Below, piece after piece: positions 34,999-44,366 of a DNA stretch of 64,000 nucleotides (the stretch's first letter is position 1; each line of letters starts with the position of its first letter). Made by a program: the position numbers and the translations under genes. The stretch is from Pseudomonas sp. URMO17WK12:I2. GTDB lineage: Bacteria > Pseudomonadota > Gammaproteobacteria > Pseudomonadales > Pseudomonadaceae. The notes below the pieces were generated by a model. It was not told where the DNA came from. It saw nothing but the letters and a program-made list of their open reading frames with translations, and did no database searches. The stretch is from positions 1 to 64,000 of the forward strand of contig NZ_QKYW01000011.1 of NCBI RefSeq assembly GCF_003253735.1, written 5' to 3'.

Positions 34999-37900
34999 GC
35001 CAGCCAACACGCCCCTTGGCGCTCAGCTTTCCGCTGCACGGCAGCCGCCTGATCGAGGCCAGCGCCGGTACCGGCAAGACCTACACCATCTCGGCGCTGT
35101 ACCTGCGCCTGATCCTGCGTCACGGCGACGAAGCGGCCTTCCGCGAGCCGCTGCTGCCGCCGCAGATCCTGGTGGTGACCTTTACCGATGCCGCCACCCG
35201 CGAGCTGCGCGATCGCATTCGCGCGCGCCTGGTGGAGGCCGCCACGGTATTTCGCGGGGATGCCGAAGGTGATGCCTTGCTGGCCACCCTCAAGGCCGAC
35301 TTCGCCTGCGCCGAATGGCCCGAGTGCGCCCGGCGCCTGGAGCTGGCCGCACAGTGGATGGACGAGGCGGCGGTGTCGACCATCCACGGCTGGTGCCAGC
35401 GCATGCTGCGCGAGCACGCCTTCGACAGCGGCAGCCTGTTCAGCCAGACCCTGGAAACCGACCACAGCGAACTGCTCGCCGAAGTGGTGCGTGACTACTG
35501 GCGTCAGCACTGCTATCCGCTGCAGGGCCTGGCCCTCGACTGGGTGGCGGAGAACTGGGGCGAGCCGGATGTGCTCGGCCAGCGCATCCGCCCGCTGCTC
35601 GGCGAAAACGCTGACGGCGCCGCCCTGGCCCTGGGTGATCTGCTGGACGCCACCCTGCAGGACCGCCAGCGTGCGGTGAATGTCCTCAAGCAGCCCTGGG
35701 CCGCCTGGGCGGACGCCCTGCAGGGCCTGCTCGACGGGGCCGCGGCCGAGAAACAGGTCGATGCCCGCAAACTGCAGGCGCGCTACTACAAACCCTGGCT
35801 CGACAAGCTGCGCACCTGGGCCCAGAGCGATGACGAGGTGCTGGATATCGGCACCGGCTTTACCCGCCTGACCCCGGATGGCCTGGCCGAGGCCTGGAAG
35901 GTCGGCGCGCCGCCCGCGCATCCGGCATTGGACGCCATGGCCACGCTCAAGGCAGAACTCGATGCGCTGCCTGCACCGAACGATGCCGCGCTGCGCCATG
36001 CTGCCGCCTGGATTCGCCAGCGCTTCGACCGCGAGAAACGCCAGCGCGCCGAAATGGGCTTCGACGACATGCTCAGCCGCCTGGACGACGCCCTGCAGGG
36101 GGACAGCGGCCTGCGCCTGGCCGAGGTGATTCGCCAGCAGTTCCCGGTGGCGCTGATCGACGAATTCCAGGACACCGATCCGCTGCAGTACCGCATTTTC
36201 GACACGCTCTACCAGGTCGAGGCGAATCGCGACGACTGCGGCCTGTTCATGATCGGCGACCCCAAGCAGGCCATCTATTCGTTCCGCGGCGCGGACATCC
36301 ACACCTACCTGCGCGCCCGCCGGGCCACCGCCGGGCGGCACTACAACCTGGACACCAACTTCCGCTCCAGCGAGCCGATGGTGGCGGCGGTCAACGGTTT
36401 GTTCGGGAAGGCCGAGGCCCGGGAAGACGGGCAGGGTGCCTTTCTGCTGCGCGACGACCTGCCATTCATCGCGGTCGGTGCCCAGGGCCGCAAGGAGGTC
36501 TGGACGGTCGAGGGCCAGGTGCAGCCGGCGCTCAATCTCTGGCACCTGGCCAGCGAGGAGGCGATTGCCAAGGGCCGATATCTGGACGCCCTGGCAGCCA
36601 GCGCGGCGGGCGAGATCGTTCGCTTGCTGGTGCTTGGCCAGCAGCAGCGCGCCGGCTTTCTCCAGGGCGACGAACTGACGCCCTTGCGCCCCAGCGATAT
36701 CGCCGTGCTGGTGCGCGATTTCAAGGAAGCCCAGGCAATTCGCGGCGAGCTGGCGGCCCGCGGCGTGCGTAGCGTGTACCTGTCCGACAAGGACTCGGTA
36801 TACGACACCGTGGAGGCCCATGACCTGCTGCTATGGCTACGCGCCTGCGCCGAGCCCGATCAGGATCGCCCGCTGCGCGCCGCGCTGGCCAGCTCGACCC
36901 TGGGCCTGAGCCTTGCCGAGCTGGAGCAACTGAACCTCGACGAGCGCTTCTGGGAGGCGCGGGTCATGCAGTTCCGTGGCTACCGCCAGCGCTGGCAGCG
37001 CCAGGGCGTGCTGCCGATGCTGCGCCAGTTGCTGCAGGATTTCGGCCTGCCGCAACGGCTGATGAGCCGCCCCGATGGCGAGCGGCTGCTGACCAATCTG
37101 CTGCACCTGGCCGAACTGCTGCAGCTGGCCGCCGCCGAGCTGGATGGCGAGCTGGCGCTGATCCGCCATCTGGGCGAGTGCCTGGCCGGGCGCGGTCAGG
37201 CGGCCGAGGAGCAGGTGCTGCGCCTGGAAAGCGACGATGCCCTGGTGCGCGTGGTGACCATCCACAAATCCAAGGGCCTGGAGTACCCGCTGGTATTCCT
37301 GCCCTTCATCTGTTCATTCCGTCCGCTGGACGACAAGAAGCCGGTGCAGGTGCACGACGGCGAACGCCGCCGCCTGCTGCTCGAGCCCGATGAAGAGAGC
37401 CTGGAAAAGGCCGAGCGCGAGCGCCTCGGCGAAGACCTGCGCCTGCTCTACGTGGCGCTGACCCGAGCGCGACACGCTTGCTGGCTGGGGGTGGCGGACC
37501 TGAAGATCGGCACCGCCAAGACCTCGCGCCTGCACCAGAGCGCCCTGGGTTACCTGCTCGGCGCGGGTCAGCCCCTGGCGCGGAGCGTGCAGCTGGTCGA
37601 CTGGCTGAGCCCGCTGGCCGATCCACCGCGCTGCGTGGCCTTGCCTGCGCCAGAAGCCGGCGACCAGACGTACCGCGCCCAGGATGCCGATGCCTTCGAG
37701 CCCCATTGGCGTACACCACTGCGCCGCGCCGCCGAACATTGGTGGATCGCCTCCTACAGCGCCTTGCGCATGGAGGAGGGCGAGGCCCGGGTGATCGACC
37801 GCCACCAGGACGTCTCGCCGGACAGCTCGGCCGTGCAGGTCGCCAGCGACGATGAGGATCCGGCCCTGGCGCTGGAGCAGATACCGGTTTCGGCCCAGGG

Positions 37901-38630
37901 CCTGCACCGCTTTCCCCGCGGGCCGAACCCCGGCACCTTCCTCCACGGCCTGCTGGAAATCGCTGCGGCCGAAGGCTTCGCGGCCATGGCAGCGGCACCG
38001 GAGGTGCTGCGTGAGCACCTGGCGCGGCGTTGTCAGCGGCGCGGCCTGCAAGTCTGGATCGAGCCGCTATGGCTATGGCTGCAGGGCCTGCTGGTGCAGC
38101 CCATGGCGCTTGGCAATGGCCAGTCGGTGAGCCTGGCGAGCATTGGCGAATACCAGGCGGAGCTGGAGTTCTGGTTCGAGGCCACGCGCGTCGACGTGCT
38201 GCGCCTGGATGCCCTGGTGCAGCATTTCGAGATGCCGGGCGTGGCGCGGCCGCTGCTCAGCCCGGATACCCTCAACGGCATGTTCAAGGGCTTTATCGAC
38301 CTGGTGTTCGAGCACGAGGGCCGCTACTACGTGGTCGACTACAAATCCAACTGGCTGGGCGCCGACGAGCAGGCGTACACCTTCGAGGCCATGAATGCCG
38401 CCGTGGCCAGCCATCGCTACGACCTGCAGTACGTGCTCTACGTGCTGGCCCTGCATCGCCACCTGCGCCTGCGCCTGGCCGATTACGACTACGACACCCA
38501 TATGGGCGGCGCGCTGTACCTGTTCCTGCGTGCACCCGGCGCTGGCCAGTACCTGGCGCGCCCTGAGCGGGCGCTGATCGAACGACTGGATGCGCTGTTT
38601 CTCGGCGAGCCGGTGGAGGAGCTGGCATGA
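34995..38630 (+). CDS. recB: RecB, exodeoxyribonuclease V beta subunit
   Basis: A 1211-residue 3'-5' helicase and the only nuclease of RecBCD. Walker A is in IEASAGTGKTYTIS (about residues 17-30) and Walker B in LIDEFQDTDPLQY. Other helicase motifs include GDPKQAIYSFRGADI, TNFRSS and VVTIHKSKGLEYP...LLYVALTRA. The C-terminal RecB nuclease domain has the catalytic pattern GFIDLVFEHEGRYYVVDYKSNW, with the Asp and DYK residues. It overlaps recC and recD by four bases each, giving translational coupling and fixed stoichiometry. Confidence 0.96.
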   Translation: MSQPTRPLALSFPLHGSRLIEASAGTGKTYTISALYLRLILRHGDEAAFREPLLPPQILVVTFTDAATRELRDRIRARLVEAATVFRGDAEGDALLATLKADFACAEWPECARRLELAAQWMDEAAVSTIHGWCQRMLREHAFDSGSLFSQTLETDHSELLAEVVRDYWRQHCYPLQGLALDWVAENWGEPDVLGQRIRPLLGENADGAALALGDLLDATLQDRQRAVNVLKQPWAAWADALQGLLDGAAAEKQVDARKLQARYYKPWLDKLRTWAQSDDEVLDIGTGFTRLTPDGLAEAWKVGAPPAHPALDAMATLKAELDALPAPNDAALRHAAAWIRQRFDREKRQRAEMGFDDMLSRLDDALQGDSGLRLAEVIRQQFPVALIDEFQDTDPLQYRIFDTLYQVEANRDDCGLFMIGDPKQAIYSFRGADIHTYLRARRATAGRHYNLDTNFRSSEPMVAAVNGLFGKAEAREDGQGAFLLRDDLPFIAVGAQGRKEVWTVEGQVQPALNLWHLASEEAIAKGRYLDALAASAAGEIVRLLVLGQQQRAGFLQGDELTPLRPSDIAVLVRDFKEAQAIRGELAARGVRSVYLSDKDSVYDTVEAHDLLLWLRACAEPDQDRPLRAALASSTLGLSLAELEQLNLDERFWEARVMQFRGYRQRWQRQGVLPMLRQLLQDFGLPQRLMSRPDGERLLTNLLHLAELLQLAAAELDGELALIRHLGECLAGRGQAAEEQVLRLESDDALVRVVTIHKSKGLEYPLVFLPFICSFRPLDDKKPVQVHDGERRRLLLEPDEESLEKAERERLGEDLRLLYVALTRARHACWLGVADLKIGTAKTSRLHQSALGYLLGAGQPLARSVQLVDWLSPLADPPRCVALPAPEAGDQTYRAQDADAFEPHWRTPLRRAAEHWWIASYSALRMEEGEARVIDRHQDVSPDSSAVQVASDDEDPALALEQIPVSAQGLHRFPRGPNPGTFLHGLLEIAAAEGFAAMAAAPEVLREHLARRCQRRGLQVWIEPLWLWLQGLLVQPMALGNGQSVSLASIGEYQAELEFWFEATRVDVLRLDALVQHFEMPGVARPLLSPDTLNGMFKGFIDLVFEHEGRYYVVDYKSNWLGADEQAYTFEAMNAAVASHRYDLQYVLYVLALHRHLRLRLADYDYDTHMGGALYLFLRAPGAGQYLARPERALIERLDALFLGEPVEELA

Positions 38631-40663
38631 CGCCGATGCTGGAAAATCGCGACACCCTGTTCGAGCTGCTGGCGGCCTGGAGTGAGCGTGGCTGGCTGCG
38701 TGAGCTGGATCGTACCCTGGCGCATTTCTTCGCCGACCTCGACCCCCAGGCATCGCCTCTGCTGCTGCTGGCCGCGGCGCTGGCCAGCCATCAGTTGGGC
38801 CAGGGCCATGTGTGCCTCGATCTGCAGACCACCCTGGCCGATGCGGATTCGGCGTTGTCGCTGCCGCCGGAGGGCGAGGACGCCGAGGGTGTCAGCCTGC
38901 TGCCCTCCGAGGTGCTGAGCGGCCTGAGCGTGGATGCCTGGCTGGCGGCCTGTGCCAGCAGCGCCTTGCTGCATGACGCCGAGGATGAAGTTGCGCCGCT
39001 GGTGCTGCGCGGCACCTGCCTGTACCTGCGTCGTTACTGGGATTACGAGCGCAACGTCGCCGAGGATATCGGCGAGCGCTTGCGGGGGGGCGATGCACCG
39101 GCCGATCTCGCTCAGCGCCTGGCCGCGCTGTTTCCCGAACCCCTGCAGCTCGCTGGCGTGCGCCTCACCGACTGGCAAAAGCTGGCTTGCGCCCTGGCGG
39201 CGCGGGGGCGCTTCACCCTGATCACCGGCGGCCCCGGTACCGGCAAGACCACCACCGTGGTGCGCCTGCTGGCGCTGCTGCAAGCGGCCGCCCTGGATCG
39301 CGGCGCGCCGCTGCGCCTGAGCCTGGCCGCGCCTACCGGCAAGGCCGCGGCGCGGTTGACCGAATCCATCGGCGCCCAGGTGGCGACCTTGCCCGTCAGC
39401 GAAGCGGTGCGCGGGCAGATTCCCAATACCGTCACCACGCTGCATCGCCTGCTCGGCAGTCGGCCGGACAGCCGGCACTTTCGTCACCATGCGGCCAATC
39501 CGCTGCCGCTGGATGTGCTGGTGGTCGACGAAGCCTCGATGATCGACCTGGAAATGATGGCCAATCTGCTCGATGCCCTGCCGATGCATGCTCGGCTGAT
39601 CCTGCTCGGCGACAAGGATCAACTGGCCTCGGTGGAGGCCGGCGCAGTACTGGGTGATCTGTGTCGCGATGCCGAAGCTGGCGGCTACAGCGAAGCCACC
39701 TGCAGGTGGCTGGCGCAGCAGACCGGCGAGCGCATCGAGGGGCCTGAATTGCTGCCGGGCGAGCAGGCGCTGTCCCAGCATATCGTCATGCTTCGCCATT
39801 CCCGGCGCTTCGCTGGTGGTTCCGGTATCGGCCGGCTGGCCCTGGCGGTAAATCGCGGCGCGGCGATGGAGGCTCGTGAGGTACTGGCCGCCGGTGGCAC
39901 GGACCTGCACCAGTTGCGCCTGGCCGGCGAGCAGGATCGTGCCTTCGAACGCCTGCTGCTCGATGGCCTGCCGGGCGGCGAAGGGCGCCCGGTGGGCTAT
40001 GCCGATTACCTGAGCGTGCTGCGTGAGCAGCGCCCGGGGTTGCTGGATGATGAGGCGCGCTGGAACACCTGGGCGGCCGCGGTGCTGGCGGCATTCGACC
40101 GGTTCCAGTTGTTGTGCGCGGTACGCAAGGGCCCCTGGGGCGTCGAGGCGCTCAACGGGCGCATCGCCCATGCACTGCTGCAACGCGGGCTGATCGAACA
40201 GGAGCATGGCTGGTACGAAGGCCGCCCGGTGCTGGTCACGCGCAACGATTACGGCCTGGGCTTGATGAATGGCGATATCGGCATCGCCCTGCGCCTGCCC
40301 GAACCGGCGCTGGAGGCCGGCGGGCCAGCGCGTTTGGCGCTAAGGGTGGTGTTTGCGCGCAATGACGGCTCGGGTGAGCTGCGCTCGATCCTGCCCAGCC
40401 GCCTGGGCGCGGTGGAAACCGTGTTCGCCATGACCGTGCACAAATCCCAGGGCTCGGAGTTCGCCCATTGCGCGCTGGTGCTGCCGGACACCCTCAACCC
40501 GGTGCTGACCAAGGAGTTGGTGTACACCGGCATCACCCGCGCTCGCGATTGCTTCAGCCTGATCGAAAGCCGCGCCGGCATCTTCGAGGCGGCCATCGGG
40601 CGGCGAGTCGAGCGGCGCAGCGGGTTGTGGGAGCGGTTGGTTGGGGATGCATATATCGATTGA
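38627..40663 (+). CDS. recD: RecD, exodeoxyribonuclease V alpha subunit
   Basis: A 678-residue 5'-3' helicase of RecBCD. Walker A is in LITGGPGTGKTTTVVRLL (about residues 200), Walker B in LVVDEASMIDLEM, and motif III in LLGDKDQLASVEAGAVLGDL. The C-terminal UvrD-like motif is in MTVHKSQGSEFAH...YTGITRA. The ATG overlaps the recB stop. A Pseudomonas intergenic repeat begins right at its stop codon. Confidence 0.95.
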   Translation: MTPMLENRDTLFELLAAWSERGWLRELDRTLAHFFADLDPQASPLLLLAAALASHQLGQGHVCLDLQTTLADADSALSLPPEGEDAEGVSLLPSEVLSGLSVDAWLAACASSALLHDAEDEVAPLVLRGTCLYLRRYWDYERNVAEDIGERLRGGDAPADLAQRLAALFPEPLQLAGVRLTDWQKLACALAARGRFTLITGGPGTGKTTTVVRLLALLQAAALDRGAPLRLSLAAPTGKAAARLTESIGAQVATLPVSEAVRGQIPNTVTTLHRLLGSRPDSRHFRHHAANPLPLDVLVVDEASMIDLEMMANLLDALPMHARLILLGDKDQLASVEAGAVLGDLCRDAEAGGYSEATCRWLAQQTGERIEGPELLPGEQALSQHIVMLRHSRRFAGGSGIGRLALAVNRGAAMEAREVLAAGGTDLHQLRLAGEQDRAFERLLLDGLPGGEGRPVGYADYLSVLREQRPGLLDDEARWNTWAAAVLAAFDRFQLLCAVRKGPWGVEALNGRIAHALLQRGLIEQEHGWYEGRPVLVTRNDYGLGLMNGDIGIALRLPEPALEAGGPARLALRVVFARNDGSGELRSILPSRLGAVETVFAMTVHKSQGSEFAHCALVLPDTLNPVLTKELVYTGITRARDCFSLIESRAGIFEAAIGRRVERRSGLWERLVGDAYID

Positions 40664-40868
40664 TGGGTTGGCACCTGCGCGGCCCGACCCATCCTACAGA
40701 CTGCGGATTCATCAAATGTGGGAGGGCGCCATGCGCCCGATTCGCGGGCATGGCCCGCTCCCACAGAGTATTTGGATGACCTCGGTTCTCAGAGCGGGCT
40801 TCAAGCCATCAATAACTCCGCACTCAGATTGGTAGGATGGGTGCAACCCATCAACCATCTCCCTGGAG
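40664..40868. repeat. REP pair framed by an inverted GTAGGATGGGT-type repeat
   Basis: Two neighbouring hairpins, GGGCGC-CAT-GCGCCC (40724-40738) and GCGGGC-ATG-GCCCGC (40744-40758), form a back-to-back REP pair inside GGGAG...CTCCCAC arms. They are framed by inverted copies of a second common intergenic repeat: a leftward copy ending CCCATCCTAC near 40697, and GTAGGATGGGTGCAACCCA near 40832. It fills the whole gap between recD and yceF and may also end both convergent transcripts. Confidence 0.75.
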
Positions 40869-41453
40869 TCAGGGCACCTTCACCCCGACCCTGTCGAGCA
40901 TCTCCACCAGGCGAATCAGCGGCAGGCCGATCAGGCTGTTGACGTCACTGCCTTCGGTGCTGCGAAACAGGCTGATGCCAAGACCCTCGGCCTTGAAGCT
41001 GCCGGCGCAATCATAGGGCTCTTCCGCCTCCAGGTAGCGGGTGATCTGCTCGGCCTCCAGGGCGCGGAAATGCACCGTATAAGGAACGCAGTCGACCTGG
41101 CAGGCGCCGCTTTTGCTGTCGAGCAGCGCCAGGCCGGTGAGAAAGGTCACGCTCTTGCCGCTGGCGGCGCTGAGCTGGGCATGGGCGCGTTCGAAATCGT
41201 GGGGCTTGCCGAGCACCTGGCCGTCGAGAACCGCCACCTGGTCCGAGCCGATGATCAGGTGCGCGGCGAACCGCTCGGCCAGTGCCTGGGCCTTTTCCCG
41301 GGCCAGGCGGCGCACCAGTTCTTCAGCCGGCTCGCCGGCCTGGCGAGATTCATCTATGCTCGGCGCGGCCCACTCGAAGGGCTGGCGCAGGCGGCTCAAC
41401 AGCTCGCGGCGGTAGGGGGAACTGGAAGCGAGAACCAGGGGCAGCATGGGCAT
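40869..41453 (-). CDS. yceF: YceF, Maf-type nucleotide pyrophosphatase (m7GTP type)
   Basis: A 194-residue Maf/HAM1-fold enzyme that hydrolyses non-canonical nucleotides; YceF relatives prefer 7-methyl-GTP. Motifs are LVLASSSPYRRELL, the catalytic IIGSDQVAVLDGQVLGKP (SDQ type, as in YceF rather than YhdE) and GSFKAEGLGISLF. The start is ATG 41453, with GAGG 7 bases upstream; a second ATG lies two codons later. Its divergence from yceD-rpmF-plsX matches the gammaproteobacterial order. Confidence 0.9.
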   Translation of the reverse strand: MPMLPLVLASSSPYRRELLSRLRQPFEWAAPSIDESRQAGEPAEELVRRLAREKAQALAERFAAHLIIGSDQVAVLDGQVLGKPHDFERAHAQLSAASGKSVTFLTGLALLDSKSGACQVDCVPYTVHFRALEAEQITRYLEAEEPYDCAGSFKAEGLGISLFRSTEGSDVNSLIGLPLIRLVEMLDRVGVKVP

Positions 41454-41520
41454 TGACCTCGTGCGGAACGAGCCGCCGATTCTAGTCGTCGACAAAGGGC
41501 CTGGACAGGCGGAATTTCCT

Positions 41521-41549
41521 TTGACAGCACCCGGTTGCATCCATAGAAT
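41521..41549 (+). promoter_or_regulatory. Consensus-like sigma-70 promoter of the yceD-rpmF-plsX operon
   Basis: TTGACA at 41521-41526 and TAGAAT at 41544-41549 are separated by 17 bases. The expected start of transcription (about 41555-41557) is only two to four bases before the yceD ATG at 41559, so this transcript would be nearly leaderless. Confidence 0.75.
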
Positions 41550-41558
41550 GCGGCGCCT

Positions 41559-42086
41559 ATGTCAAATGGCCCGATTCCACCTCACGTTGATCCACGCAAA
41601 CTCGCTGACCGCGGCGCCACTCTTCAGGGTGAGTTGCCGTTAGCTGATTTGTCGAGGCTCTGCGACCCTCTCGCCGATAATGGCGGTAACGTGCGCGCGA
41701 AGCTGAGCTTCGAGCGTGACGAGCGCCATGCTGTGGTTATCCACAGCCAGCTTGAGGTCGAAGTCAAGATGGTTTGCCAGCGGTGTCTGGATCAGGTCAC
41801 CTTACCGATCCTCAGCGAGTGTGATTACGCTGTGGTGAAGGAAGGCGCGAATACCCAGTCCGTGCCGCAAGGCTATGACGTACTGGAAGTGGGTGAAGAT
41901 CCTCTGGATCTGTTGGCCTTGGTCGAGGATGAGCTGTTGCTCGCCTTGCCCATCGTGCCGATGCATGACCCGAAAGATTGCCAGCAGCCGGCGGGCCTTG
42001 ATGAGCCCGAGTCGAGCGAGGACGAGGTGACGCGGTCCAACCCGTTCAGTGTATTGGCACAGTTAAAGCGTGACCCAAACGTTTAG
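41559..42086 (+). CDS. yceD: YceD (DUF177), 23S rRNA accumulation protein
   Basis: A 175-residue protein of the YceD/DUF177 family. It has the CXXC-type motif VCQRCLDQVTLPI in the middle and the C-terminal NPFSVLAQLKRD signature. In bacteria and plastids the family supports 23S rRNA accumulation, and it is nearly always next to rpmF, as here (12-base gap). No ribosome-binding site is visible before the ATG, which fits the nearly leaderless transcript predicted from the promoter. Confidence 0.92.
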   Translation: MSNGPIPPHVDPRKLADRGATLQGELPLADLSRLCDPLADNGGNVRAKLSFERDERHAVVIHSQLEVEVKMVCQRCLDQVTLPILSECDYAVVKEGANTQSVPQGYDVLEVGEDPLDLLALVEDELLLALPIVPMHDPKDCQQPAGLDEPESSEDEVTRSNPFSVLAQLKRDPNV

Positions 42087-42098
42087 GAGTTTACTAGT

Positions 42099-42281
42099 AT
42101 GGCTGTTCAGCAGAACAAAAAATCCCGTTCCGCCCGTGACATGCGTCGTTCGCATGACGCGCTCGAGGGTAACGCTCTGTCCGTTGAGAAGAGCACCGGT
42201 GAAGTTCACCTGCGCCACCACGTATCGCCGGAAGGCGTTTACCGTGGTCGCAAAGTGATCGACAAGGGCGCTGACGAGTAA
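42099..42281 (+). CDS. rpmF: 50S ribosomal protein L32
   Basis: A 60-residue ribosomal protein starting AVQQNKKSRSARDMRRSHDAL, with the family's Ser/Arg-rich N-terminus and the HLRHHVSPEGVYRGRKVI C-terminus. This is the zinc-free form; the usual cysteines are absent. AGGAGT precedes the ATG. It lies between yceD and plsX, linking ribosome assembly with phospholipid synthesis in one operon. Confidence 0.97.
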   Translation: MAVQQNKKSRSARDMRRSHDALEGNALSVEKSTGEVHLRHHVSPEGVYRGRKVIDKGADE

Positions 42282-42284
42282 ATC

Positions 42285-43301
42285 TTGTCCGCTCCGATCA
42301 TCGCGATTGATGCAATGGGTGGGGACTTCGGTCCCCACTGCATTGTTCCAGCCAGCGTCGCCTGTCTGGCCGAATTCCCCTCGCTGCACCTGGTCCTCGT
42401 TGGCCAAGCTCCCCTGATCGAACAACTGCTCGCTGCTAGCCCCGGTGTGGATCGCGCACGCCTGCGCGTCGAGCATGCCGGTGAAATCGTCGAGATGGGC
42501 GAGCGCCCTGGCCAGGCCCTGCGCGGCAAGCCTGATTCCTCCATGCGCGTGGCGCTCGAGGCGGTGCGTGACGGGCGGGCTCATGCCTGCGTGAGTGCGG
42601 GCAATACCGGTGCGCTGATGGCCTTGTCGCGGCATGTGCTGAAAACCCTGCCGGGCATCGACCGGCCGGCGATGATCGCTGCCATCCCCAATCGCAGGGG
42701 CGTATGCCTGCTGCTGGATCTGGGCGCCAATGTCGATTGCACGGCCGAGCAGCTTTGCCAGTTCGCGATCATGGGGGCGGTGGCGGCAGAGGTGCAGGGC
42801 ACCAGGTCGCCGCGCGTCGGTTTGCTGAACGTGGGCAGCGAAGAGACCAAGGGCAATCAGCAGGTCAAGCAGGCCGCTGCATTGCTCGAGGGGGTCGAAG
42901 GCCTCAACTATGTCGGTTTCGTCGAAGGCGATGGGCTGTATGGTGGCGAGGCTGACGTACTGGTGTGCGACGGTTTTGTCGGCAATGCGTTGCTCAAGTC
43001 CAGCGAGGGGCTGGTGACCATGATCGTGTCACGGCTCGAGGCGCTGTTTCGCAGCAGCTTGCTGGGGCGTGTCGCGGGGCTTCTGGCCTTGCCGCTGCTG
43101 CGTCGTCTGCGCGGCGAACTGGCCCCGGCGCGGCACAACGGCGCGAGTTTTCTCGGCTTGCAGGGCATCGTGGTGAAGAGCCACGGCAGTGCCGGGCCGG
43201 ATGGTATAAAGAGCGCCATTCGCCGGGCGATGACCGATGTGCAGGAAAATTTACCGACGCGACTGGGTGGTCGAATCGAGCACTTGATCCGTAATATGTG
43301 A
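42285..43301 (+). CDS. plsX: PlsX, phosphate acyltransferase
   Basis: A 338-residue enzyme converting acyl-ACP and phosphate to acyl-phosphate for PlsY, the first step of phosphatidic acid synthesis. It has the family opening IIAIDAMGGDFGP, SAGNTGALMAL, LDLGANVDC and VCDGFVGNALLKSSEG. The start codon is TTG at 42285, three bases after the rpmF stop, and no ribosome-binding site is obvious, so translation is probably coupled to rpmF. Confidence 0.95.
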   Translation: MSAPIIAIDAMGGDFGPHCIVPASVACLAEFPSLHLVLVGQAPLIEQLLAASPGVDRARLRVEHAGEIVEMGERPGQALRGKPDSSMRVALEAVRDGRAHACVSAGNTGALMALSRHVLKTLPGIDRPAMIAAIPNRRGVCLLLDLGANVDCTAEQLCQFAIMGAVAAEVQGTRSPRVGLLNVGSEETKGNQQVKQAAALLEGVEGLNYVGFVEGDGLYGGEADVLVCDGFVGNALLKSSEGLVTMIVSRLEALFRSSLLGRVAGLLALPLLRRLRGELAPARHNGASFLGLQGIVVKSHGSAGPDGIKSAIRRAMTDVQENLPTRLGGRIEHLIRNM

Positions 43302-43400
43302 CCGCTCGGGATGGCCAGCCATCCAAGGTGTCAGATTTCGAGCGCTCGCCGGTGGTGAGCGTAACTTTTTCGACGAGAAGATCACTAAGGGAACCGTTCC

Positions 43401-44351
43401 ATGTCTGCATCCCTCGCATTCGTCTTTCCCGGTCAGGGCTCGCAAGCGCTGACCATGTTGGCCGGACACGGCGCCGAGCACGCGCTGATCCTCGATACCT
43501 TCGGCGAAGCTTCGAGCGCCCTGGGTTATGACCTGTGGGCGCTGACCCAGCAGGGTCCCGAAGAGCAGCTCAACCAGACCGACAAGACCCAGCCCGCGAT
43601 CCTCGCCGCTTCCATCGCCCTGTGGCGCCTCTGGCTGGCCGAAGGCGGTGCGCGTCCGGCGTTCGTTGCCGGGCACAGCCTGGGTGAATACAGCGCGCTG
43701 GTCGCCGCCGGTGCCGTCGGCTTTGCCGAGGCGGTCAAGCTGGTCGAGCTGCGTGGTCAGCTGATGCAGCAGGCCGTACCGGCCGGGCAGGGCGGCATGG
43801 CGGCGATCATCGGCCTGGAAGATGCCGACGTGCAGGCTGCCTGCGCCGAAGCGGCCCAGGGCGATGTGGTCAGTGCGGTGAACTACAACGCACCGGGGCA
43901 GGTGGTCATCGCCGGCTCCGCGGCCGCCGTGGCACGCGCCGTCGAGGCCTGCAAGGCCCGTGGCGCCAAGCGTGCGCTGCCGTTGCCGGTCAGCGTGCCG
44001 TCGCACTGCGAGCTGATGCGCCCGGCTGCCGAGCGCTTTGCCGATGCCGTCAACGCCATTGCCTGGCAGGCGCCGCAGATCCCCCTGGTGCAGAACGTCA
44101 GTGCTGCCGTGGTGGCCGACCTGGACACCCTCAAGCGCGACCTGCTGGCTCAGCTTTACAGCCCGGTGCGCTGGGTCGAGTCCATCGTTCGCCTCGGCGA
44201 GCAGGGCGTCACCGATCTGGTCGAGTGCGGCCCGGGCAAGGTGCTCTCGGGCCTGAACAAGCGTTGTGTCAAGGGCGTCAACACCCACAACCTCGACACC
44301 CCAGAAAGCTTTGCCGCTGCGCGCGCCGCACTGGCCGACGTACAGTCCTGA
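43401..44351 (+). CDS. fabD: FabD, malonyl-CoA:ACP transacylase
   Basis: A 316-residue enzyme that loads malonyl groups onto ACP. The opening FVFPGQGSQ and the nucleophile Ser93 in GHSLGEYSALV are diagnostic. The catalytic His lies in VPSHCELM, with the supporting arginine in the LVELRGQLMQ helix. AAGGGA precedes the ATG. It starts 99 bases after plsX and is followed by fabG after 15 bases. Confidence 0.96.
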   Translation: MSASLAFVFPGQGSQALTMLAGHGAEHALILDTFGEASSALGYDLWALTQQGPEEQLNQTDKTQPAILAASIALWRLWLAEGGARPAFVAGHSLGEYSALVAAGAVGFAEAVKLVELRGQLMQQAVPAGQGGMAAIIGLEDADVQAACAEAAQGDVVSAVNYNAPGQVVIAGSAAAVARAVEACKARGAKRALPLPVSVPSHCELMRPAAERFADAVNAIAWQAPQIPLVQNVSAAVVADLDTLKRDLLAQLYSPVRWVESIVRLGEQGVTDLVECGPGKVLSGLNKRCVKGVNTHNLDTPESFAAARAALADVQS

Positions 44352-44366
44352 ACAAGGGAGAATGCT

